From assembly GCA_963831105.1 (NCBI GenBank), contig CAWHOS010000006.1, positions 178,668-242,667 on the forward strand: DNA of 64,000 nucleotides, written 5' to 3'. Position 1 is the first letter of the stretch. Each line of letters opens with the position of its first letter. The DNA comes from DATFQI01 sp963831105. Lineage in GTDB: Bacteria; Actinomycetota; Thermoleophilia; Solirubrobacterales; Solirubrobacteraceae. Shown piece after piece: positions 58,099-64,000 of this stretch. Made by a program: the position numbers and the translations under genes. Below the pieces are notes generated by a model that was not told the DNA's origin, ran no database searches, and saw only the letters and a program-made list of their open reading frames with translations.

Positions 58099-59026
58099 GC
58101 GACCGCTGCGCGCGCGCGCGCGGGTTGGCGACCGGCGTCAGCGCGCGCTCGAGCTGCTCGCGCAGGTGCTCGTGCTGGGCCGGGAGGCTGCAGCGCCTCG
58201 CCCAGGTGCTCCGGGTCCTCGTCGACGGCGAAGCCGGGGGAGAGGGTGGCGATCTCGAACAGCACCCCGCGCGGCTCGCGGAAGTAGATCGAGCGGAAGT
58301 AGTCGCGGTCGCGGACGTCGGTCACGTAGCCGTCGGCGTCGGCGATGCGCTCCTGCCAGGCGAGGTGGTCCTCGTCGCGGCGAGGCCCAGGCGATGTGGT
58401 GCACGCGTGCCCGCGCCCTGGCGGCCGGCGACCGGCGGCGCCGGGTCGTAGGCCCAGTGGAAGTGGCGCTCGCTCGCCCTGCAGCCGGTACTCGCCGCCG
58501 CCCTCGTGCGTGAAGCCGAGGACGTCGGTCAGCACGCCTCTCCTCGACCGGCGGCGAACGCGCTGTAGGCGCGCGCGCCCTCGAGGCCGGTGATCGCGTG
58601 CTCGGCCGGGACCTCGGGGTGCGCGGCGCGCAGCGGCGGGTTGCCGTCGGTCGGCGACGACGAGCTCGAGCGCGAGCCCGTCGGGGTCGGTGAAGCGCAG
58701 CGAGCGCTCGCCGCGCTCGGCGTGCCGTCCCGGCAGGCGCGTCGGCCCAGAAGTCCAGCGCCGCGTCGGAGGCCACGCCGAGCTGGAGCGTGTGGATCAT
58801 CCCGATGCCGGCGCGGCCGCGCGCGGCGCCGGGGAACTCGAACCACGTGAGGATCGAGCCGGGCGCGCCCTTCTCGTCGCCGAAGTAGAGGTGGTAGGCG
58901 TCGGGCTGGTCGAAGTTGACGGTCTTCTTGACCAGCCGCAGGCCGAGCACGCCCGCGTAGAAGTCGACGTTCGCGCTGCGCGTCGCCGGTGATCATCGTG
59001 ATGTGGTGGAGGCCTTCGAGCTTCAT
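58095..59026 (-). CDS. MhqO-like ring-cleaving VOC dioxygenase (several extra bases)
   Basis: Starts MKLEGLHHITMITGDAQR at 59026 and continues, with about seven one-base insertions, as a two-module VOC dioxygenase of about 305 residues: VDFYAGVLGLRLVKKTVNFD, YHLYFGDEKGAPGSILTWFE, GMIHTLQLGVASDAALDFWA, AHPEVPAEHAITGLEGARAY, LTDVLGFTHEGGGEYRLQGE, VHHIAWAS, and RDYFRSIYFREPRGVLFEIA. The His-His-Glu metal ligands (LHHI, VHHIAW, FEIAT) are present. It probably opens hydroquinone or catechol rings. First gene of the pair with the hydrolase, behind a MarR-type palindrome. Confidence 0.82.
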
Positions 59027-59056
59027 CTCTTCCTCTTCCGGATTCGCGTTGAGGAG

Positions 59057-59085
59057 AGTGTAGACGAAAGTAGTTGCATGAACAA
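59057..59085 (-). promoter_or_regulatory. Sigma-70-like promoter of the ring-cleavage/hydrolase operon
   Basis: On the minus strand, TTGTTC (59080-59085) and TACACT (59057-59062) are 17 bases apart, the best promoter match in the window. The start codon at 59026 is about 30 bases beyond the -10, preceded by GAGGAAGAG. The -35 lies inside the palindrome at 59070-59089, so a bound repressor would block polymerase. Confidence 0.6.
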
Positions 59086-59089
59086 CTAC
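59070..59089. promoter_or_regulatory. MarR-type palindromic operator
   Basis: GTAGTTG-CATGAA-CAACTAC is a perfect 7-bp inverted repeat with a 6-base spacer, in the only clearly AT-rich patch of the region. TAGTTG/CAACTA half-sites are typical of MarR-family repressors. It covers the promoter of the dioxygenase/hydrolase operon. No marR gene is in the window. Confidence 0.65.
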
Positions 59090-59093
59090 ATGT

Positions 59094-60088
59094 CTAGAGC
59101 TCCAGCACGACCTTGCCGATCGCGCCGCGCTCGTCGATCAGCTGCAGCGCCTCGGCGCGCTCGCTCGAGCGGGAAGCGCGCGCCGACGATCGGCGCGCAC
59201 GAAGCCCTGCTCGGTCAGCGCGTCGAGCGCCCGCGCCGATCTCGCGGTTGACCTCGGGCTTGGCGATCACGTAGGCGCCCCAGCCGGCGCCGATGACCTC
59301 GGTGTTGTTGAGCAGCAGCCGGTTGACCTTGCACCTCGGGGATCGAGCCGCCGGTGAAGCCGACGACGACGAGCGCGGCCGCCCTCGCCCAGCGAGCGCA
59401 GGCTGTCGGTGAAGCGGTCGCCGCCGACCGGGTCGAGCACGACGTCGACGCCGCCGCCGGAGAGCTCCTTGGCCTCGTCCTTCCACGGCGCCGTCGGAGC
59501 GCACGCACCTCGTCGGCGCCCGCCTCGCGCGCGACGCGCTCCTTCTCGTCGCTGGAGACGACCGCGATCGCGCGGCAGCGCCGAGGCCCTTGGCGACCTG
59601 GATCGAGGCGGTCCCGACGCCGCCGGCGGCGCCGTGCACGAGCACGCGTCTCGCCCTCCTGCGAGGCGCCCGCGCAGCACAGCGAGAAGTAGGCCGTGTG
59701 GTAGTTGAGGATCAGCCCGGCGCCCTGGGCGAAGTCGAGCGCGTCGGGCAGCGCGAAGGTCATGAACGTCGGGCGCGACGGCGACCTCGGCGAAGCCGCC
59801 GAGCATGCAGAACGCCGCCACGCGGTCGCCGGCCTCCACGCCGGCGCCCTCGGGCGCGCTGCGCACGACGCCGGCCACCTCGCTGCCCGGGACGAACGGC
59901 AGTCGGCGGCTTGAACTGGTACTCGCCGCGCGTCTGCAGGACCTCGGGGAAGGAGACGCCGGCGGCGCGGACGTCGACGACGACGCCCTCGGCGGGGTCA
60001 TCAGGTGGGTGGCGCCCGGCTCGGGGACGTCGACGAGGGTCAGCGCCGAGGCGGGTCCGGAGAGCTCGGTGATCTGTTGGGCTCGCAT
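59094..60088 (-). CDS. NADPH:quinone oxidoreductase, zinc-independent MDR family (many extra bases)
   Basis: Starts MRAQQITELSGPASALTLVD at 60088 and ends IGKVVLEL at 59094. Pieces recovered in different frames include VPGSEVAGVVRSAPEGAGVE, DRVAAFCMLGGFAEVAV, LDFAQGAGLILNYHTAYFSL, the NADP loop LVHGAAGGVGTASIQVAKGL, and GGGVDVVLDPVGGDRFTDSL, all of the QOR group of the MDR superfamily. About eight one-base insertions break it; corrected length about 325 residues. It reduces quinones or alpha,beta-enones, in keeping with the ring-cleavage genes downstream on the same strand. Confidence 0.8.
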
Positions 60089-60121
60089 GCGGGCGCGGAT
60101 ACTGCCAGGCATACTGGCGCG

Positions 60122-61533
60122 ATGGGCGCTGGTCCCCGCCCGCGGGAGGTACCGCTCTCCGAGGTCATCGGAGCACTCTCGTATGCGCTCGACCTGACCG
60201 AGGGCGAGCCGCCCGGCCACGCCGTCCGGACCTGCATGATCGGCATGCGCATCGCGCAGGAGCTCGGGCTCGGGGAGGCGGAGCGGACCGATCTCTTCTA
60301 CGCGCTGCTGCTCAAGGACGCGGGCTGCTCGGCCAACTCCGCGCGCATGGCGGCGCTGTTCGCCGTCGACGACCGCCACGCCAAGCGCAGCTCCAAGCGG
60401 GTCGACTGGGCGCGCTCCTACACCGCGTTCCTGTGGACGCTGCGGACGGTGGCGCCGGGCGGCTCGTGGCGCTCGCGGGCGTCGCAGCTGATGTCGATCC
60501 GCCAGGAGACCGAGATCACCCGCTCGCTGATGCGCGCGCGCTGCGAGCGGGGAGCGGAGATCGCCCGGCTGCTGGGGCTCGGCCAGGGCACGGCGGACGC
60601 GATCCGCGGGCTCGACGAGCACTGGGACGGCCACGGGCAGCCCGAGGGTCAGCGCGGTGACGAGATCCCGCTCGGCGGGCGGATCCTCTGCCTGGCCCAG
60701 ACGGTCGAGATCTTCCACGCCCAGCGCGGGCTCGACGCCGCGCTGCACGTCGCGGAGCGGCGCAGCGGCGGCTGGTTCGACCCGAAGCTGGTGTCGGTCC
60801 TGAAGCGCACCCGCGCCGACACGGCGTTCTGGGCGTCGCTGCCGGCGGGCGAGCTGGAGCCGTGGGAGCCGCGGGAGCGGCGCCTGACCGCCGACGAGAG
60901 CTACCTGGACCGGATCGCGGACGCGTTCGCCGGGGTCGTGGACGCGAAGTCGCCGTGGACCTACCGCCACTCCGACCGCACGTGCGTGATCGCGATGAGC
61001 ATCGCGGCGCTGCTCGGCTGCGACGACCGGTGCTCGACGACATGCGGCGGGCGGCGCTGCTGCACGACGTCGGCAAGCTCGCGATCTCCAACCAGATCCT
61101 CGACAAGCCCGCGCGGCTCACCGACGAGGAGTTCGCGGTCGTCCGCCGCCATCCGCTGCACACGGCCGCGATCCTGGAGCGGACGCCCGGCTTCGCGGGC
61201 CTCGCCCCGGTGGCGGGCGCCCATCACGAGCGGCTCGACGGCTCGGGCTACCCGCACGGGCTCGACGGCGGCGCACTGAGCGTCCCGATGCGCGTACTCG
61301 CCGTCGCCGACGTCTACGAGGCCCTGACCTCCGCGCGGCCCTACCGGCCGGCGATGAGCTCGGCCCAGGCGCTGGAGGTCATGCGCCCCGACGTCCCGCG
61401 CCGGCTCGACCGCGACGCGTACTCCGCCCTGGAGGCCGTGCTCGAGGAGCGCCTCCCCGAGACCCCGGCCGCCCACGCCGCGGTCGACGACGCGCTCCGC
61501 GCCGACGCCGTCATCGGCCGGCACATCCGCTAG
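60122..61533 (+). CDS. HD-GYP phosphodiesterase with two HD modules (one extra base)
   Basis: About 470 residues. The C-terminal module is a full HD-GYP domain: ALLHDVGKLAISNQILDKPA, HPLHTAAILERTPG, AGAHHERLDGSGYPHGLDGG, VLAVADVYEALTSARPYRPA. The N-terminal module is a degenerate copy: VRTCMIGMRIAQELGLGEAE, YALLLKDAGCSANSARMAAL (HD replaced by KD), and LDEHWDGHGQPEGQRGDEIP. An extra base near 61030 separates the modules. HD-GYP proteins degrade cyclic di-GMP. No membrane helix or receiver is seen. ATG at 60122. Confidence 0.88.
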
Positions 61534-62020
61534 CGGGCGCCCGCAGCACGTAGCCGACGAGCAGATGCTCGCGGCCCTCGTGGTCCGTGGCCGGGACGGG
61601 TTCGGGGAGCTGCCGCGCGCCGAGGCGCTCCGCGATCCGCCGCGAGCCGGCGTTGTGCGCGCCCGTGTGGAGCCGGATCTCCGGGAAGCCCGCCACTTCG
61701 AAACCCCATCTCGCCGCGGTCCGGGCGGCGCGCAGGGTGAGGCCGCGCCGGCGCGCCTCCGGGACGATCCAATAGCCCAGCTCGGCGCGCTCCTCGGCCG
61801 GCCACAGCCCGACCCAGCCGACCGCGTCGCCGCCGTCGGAGATTGCCATCGACAACTGCCGCCCGGCATGGATCTCCCGCTGCCTCGCGACCCAGCCGTT
61901 CAGCGCCTCGAGGTCTCGCTCCCACGGGATCGCAGCCCAGGCGCACACCTCGGGGTCCCCGCAGATCCCGGCGACGGCCGCGCCGTCACCGGTCCGCCAC
62001 TCGCGCAGCACTGAGTCCAT
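61511..62020 (-). CDS. RimJ/RimL-type GNAT acetyltransferase
   Basis: A 169-residue N-acetyltransferase starting MDSVLREWRTGDGAAVAGIC at 62020 (an ATG at 62032 is also possible). The acetyl-CoA region is AELGYWIVPEARRRGLTLRA, followed by IRLHTGAHNAGSRRIAERLG, typical of RimL-like enzymes that modify ribosomal proteins or small amines. Its end overlaps the HD-GYP gene by 23 bases. The palindromic element starts 20 bases upstream. Intact. Confidence 0.9.
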   Translation of the reverse strand: MDSVLREWRTGDGAAVAGICGDPEVCAWAAIPWERDLEALNGWVARQREIHAGRQLSMAISDGGDAVGWVGLWPAEERAELGYWIVPEARRRGLTLRAARTAARWGFEVAGFPEIRLHTGAHNAGSRRIAERLGARQLPEPVPATDHEGREHLLVGYVLRAPASGCAGR

Positions 62021-62039
62021 GCGGCATTCCATCGCACGA

Positions 62040-62280
62040 GGCGAACGTCAACGGCGGCGGGGGGGTGGTGAGGGTGCCGTCCGGACCGCTTACTCCCGGC
62101 CGCCACTTACAGCGAGGTCGCGCTCGCTCCTCCTCAGCGGGAGCGAGTGCTACCGCGTTCCGTGGCGGGAAACGCGGTGTCGATCGCTCGTCCTGAGCGT
62201 GAGCGAGCGCTACATCGATGGCGCGGCGGCCCCCGGAGCAAGCGCTGCGGGCGGCACCCTCACCACCCCACCCAGCCGCA
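62040..62280. repeat. Palindromic, hairpin-rich repeat element
   Basis: Bounded by a perfect 18-bp inverted repeat, GGGGTGGTGAGGGTGCCG (62062-62079) and its complement at 62252-62269, with imperfect pairing continuing outward. Inside, two 33-base units (62121-62153 and 62181-62213) match at 28 positions with a 60-base period and each folds through CTCGCTC/GAGCGAG-type stems; between them CCGCGTT (62153) pairs with AACGCGG (62171). The left edge (62040-62058) is identical to 43501-43519. No gene is inside. This looks like a MITE-like or REP-like element. Confidence 0.6.
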
Positions 62281-62288
62281 GTTCCGCG

Positions 62289-62552
62289 TTACGAGGCGGA
62301 CGTCGTCATCGGCTCCGAGTCGCGGGAGCTCGTGCTCGACGTCGTCGTCGATGACGTCGTGGCTTGTGTCGCTGACGCGACCTGCGCGGTCGACGTGCCC
62401 AGCGCCGGGTCGTGGCCGGTGGCCATCTGCACATAGAGGCCGGAGAAGGCCGCCAGGAACAGCGCGGTCGCGCCGGCGGCGACGCGGGCGCGGATCCGGC
62501 GCACGCGGGCGCGGCGGGCGAGCAGGGCGGGGTGGAGTGCGGGAGGGGTCAT
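62289..62552 (-). CDS. Small single-span membrane protein
   Basis: An 87-residue protein: basic N-terminus (LLARRARVRRIRARV), one hydrophobic helix (GATALFLAAFSGLYVQMATG) and an outside tail rich in Thr, Ser and Ala (STAQVASATQATTSSTTTSS). The ATG overlaps the stop of the ferric-reductase-like gene in ATGA. No family; it may be an accessory subunit of that membrane protein. Confidence 0.7.
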   Translation of the reverse strand: MTPPALHPALLARRARVRRIRARVAAGATALFLAAFSGLYVQMATGHDPALGTSTAQVASATQATTSSTTTSSTSSRDSEPMTTSAS

Positions 62553-63086
62553 GAGGAGGCCTGGGTCGGGGAGGACGGGAGGTGGCGGACGGCGAGCAGC
62601 AGGGCGGCGGGCACGATCACGATCCCGGCGGCGGCCAGGAACCACAGCCGGCCGGCGTCGGTGCCCTCGCCGAGCGCGTGGGCGATCGAGAGCACCCACA
62701 CGAAGACGGTCCAGCGGTGCAGCCGGCGCCAGCGCGCGACGCCGATCCGGGCGCGCGCGTAGTAGGAGAGGCCGAGCGCGATCAACGCCCAGCCGCAGGC
62801 GATCCCGAGCGACGTCCACAGAGGCGCGTGGTCGCCCAGGAACGGGATCGTCACGTCGGCGAGGCTGAGGTTCACGTAGCCGTCGAAGACGAGCGCGCCC
62901 GCGTGGATCACGATCGCCGCCATGGTGGCGAGCGACAGCGCCTCGTGGATCGAGACGCAGCTCGTTGGGCCTTGCCGCGGATCATCCGGCCGGCCATCAG
63001 CAGGCCGACCCGACCGACGCGCTCGAGGCCAGCAATGCGACGATCCCGGCCGAGCGGCTGGTGAGCCAGAAGATGTGCTCGGTCAT
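62549..63086 (-). CDS. Ferric-reductase-like six-helix membrane protein (extra bases near 62950)
   Basis: About 178 residues beginning MTEHIFWLTSRSAGIVALLA at 63086. After extra base(s) near 62960 the frame continues CVSIHEALSLATMAAIVIHA, then FLGDHAPLWTSLGIACGWAL, RWRRLHRWTVFVWVLSIAHA and FLAAAGIVIVPAALLLAVRH. His pairs in the helices (IHEAL and IHAGAL; LHRW and IAHAL) fit two b-type hemes as in ferric reductase-like transmembrane domains. No flavin domain follows. It overlaps both neighbours by 4 bases. Confidence 0.8.
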
Positions 63087-64000
63087 GACGCGCCCCCATC
63101 CCGGCCAGCGGCGCGGGGTGCGCGGCGGCCGCGCGCCGGCGATGCGCGAACACCCACGTCTTCAGGGCCACGTAGCGGGTGACGGTGGCGAGCGCCGAGC
63201 CGAGCACGAGCACGGCGAGCTCGACCCCGCGCGGCGGCGGTGGCGTCGATCCCGTGCAGCACGCCGAGCGCGCCGTTGGAGGAGCGCGAGCGTGGGCGCC
63301 GAACACGGCGGCCCCCGCGCACGTGATGGCGCAGCACGTCCCGCGCCCGCGCAATCCGAACGTCAACCGCCGGTTGGCGGCCGTGTTAGCCGACGGCCGT
63401 GATCGCGAGGGCGGCGGCGTTGGCGCCCGCGGCGCCGAGCGGCCCGTGCAGGAGCAGGAACAGCAGCGCGAACGCGAGCCGTGCTCACCACGCCGATGCC
63501 GAGGAAGCGAGCGAGCGGCGCGGCCGCGGCGAGCCGCGCCACGCCGCGGAGGTCGTCGGGCGCGGTGCGGGCGATGTGACGCGGCTGTCGGGGTCGTCGA
63601 CCCAGTCGACCGGACCTCGTGGATGCGCAGCCCGTTGTGCTCGGCGAGCAGGAGGAGCTCGGTGTCGAAGAACCAGCCGTCGTCCTCGACCCGGCAGCAC
63701 GCCGGGCGACGTCGGCGCGGACGGCCTTGAACCCGCACTGCGCGTCGCGGAAGCGGCTCGCGAACACACGCGCAGGATCAGGTTGTAGGTGCGCGAGATG
63801 ATCTCGCGCTCGGGCCGCGGGCGACGGGGCCCGGCGCCAGCCGGGAGCCGATGCGCGAGGTCGCGGTGGCCGGTGACGAGCGGCGCGACGAGCGGGAGCA
63901 GGCCTCGAGGCCGGTCGAGAGGTCGACGTCCATGTAGGCGACCACGCTGCGCCGCAGGTCGACCACGCGGTGCGCAGCGCCAGGCCGCGGCCCTTGCGCT
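63083..64000 (-). CDS. Glycosyltransferase family 2 fused to GtrA membrane domain, partial, many extra bases
   Basis: The gene enters from beyond 64000. Visible GT2 pieces: RKGRGLAL, VVAYMDVDLSTGLEA (the DxD metal motif), IGSRLAPG, EREIISRTYNLILRV, FASRFRDAQCGFKAVRADVA, DDGWFFDTELLLLAEHNGLR and IHEV-PVDWVDDPDSRV, as in dolichyl-phosphate mannosyltransferase-like enzymes. They lead into a GtrA-type membrane domain: LARFLGIGVVST, NTAANRRLTFGLRGR, LAVLVLGSALATVTRYVALK, TWVFAHRR. About eight one-base insertions. It probably loads and flips polyprenyl-phosphate sugars. The stop overlaps the next gene in ATGA. Confidence 0.75.

Noticed and set aside
62121..62213. CRISPR-like repeats
   Set aside because: Only two units, each self-complementary with a 60-base period and imperfect identity; no cas gene is nearby.

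Overview
The window is very GC-rich DNA with dense, mostly single-gene or short-operon packing, frequent GTG starts and 1-4 base start/stop overlaps. The gene set (homodimeric AceE-type pyruvate dehydrogenase, PhoX/DUF839 phosphatase, DUF2252, DUF6325-SHOCT pair, GGDEF/HD-GYP signalling, AAC(2')-type acetyltransferase, LigD-type polymerase) points to an actinomycete. Thermoleophilia/Solirubrobacterales is my best guess; this is inference from gene content, since no rRNA, tRNA or marker gene lies in the window.

Layout. 1-4.2 kb: VOC protein (cut by the window edge), NAD synthetase, secreted LVIVD-type protein. 4.2-8.1 kb: ROK repressor divergent from a secreted GH3 glycosidase. 8.1-12.3 kb: a polyphosphate/phosphate-flavoured block with a stand-alone CYTH protein, a CYTH-CHAD protein overlapping a ParA ATPase, a degenerate DUF47-like helical protein and a true DUF47/PhoU-like protein, divergent from an OmpR-type regulator. 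13-18 kb: FAD/Rieske oxidoreductase, a four-helix membrane protein, and a histidine kinase/NarL pair in which the kinase has a duplicated, partly dead input half. 18-29 kb: stress block with two universal stress proteins, DUF2252, an MFS exporter, a MalT/LAL regulator, SHOCT, DUF6325, a K+ channel-like protein, a glutamate-cysteine ligase 2 homologue, DUF1269 and small membrane proteins. 29-41 kb: kinase plus receiver-only regulator, LigD-type polymerase, GAF/ATPase and SpoIIE-type phosphatase signalling proteins, peroxiredoxin, methyltransferase, STAND-type regulator and a secreted Cys-repeat protein. 41-46.5 kb: persulfide dioxygenase/rhodanese plus TauE exporter, AAC(2') homologue, PhoX, and a sulfite-oxidase-like protein. 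46.5-56 kb: methyltransferase, GreA, MFS, ACT protein, and a complete overlapping aceE-aceF-lpd operon. 56-64 kb: thioesterase/ferredoxin-NADP reductase, a quinone/catechol detoxification cluster behind a MarR-type palindrome, tandem HD-GYP protein, GNAT, a palindromic repeat element, and a GT2-GtrA / ferric-reductase-like operon that runs off the end.

Regulatory reading: PHO-box-like 11-bp direct repeats sit before the DUF47/response-regulator pair and before phoX; paired inverted GGATGA hexamers sit in both divergent regions flanking the stress genes; a perfect 7-bp inverted repeat covers a good promoter of the detoxification operon.

Data quality: many reading frames break, and every break I resolved is explained by one extra base. 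The breaks cluster at 0.6-4 kb, 44.7 kb and above all 56.5-60 kb and 63-64 kb, while 10.1-22 kb, 24-44 kb and 45-56 kb are essentially clean. I treat these as sequencing or assembly insertions and give gene spans across them.
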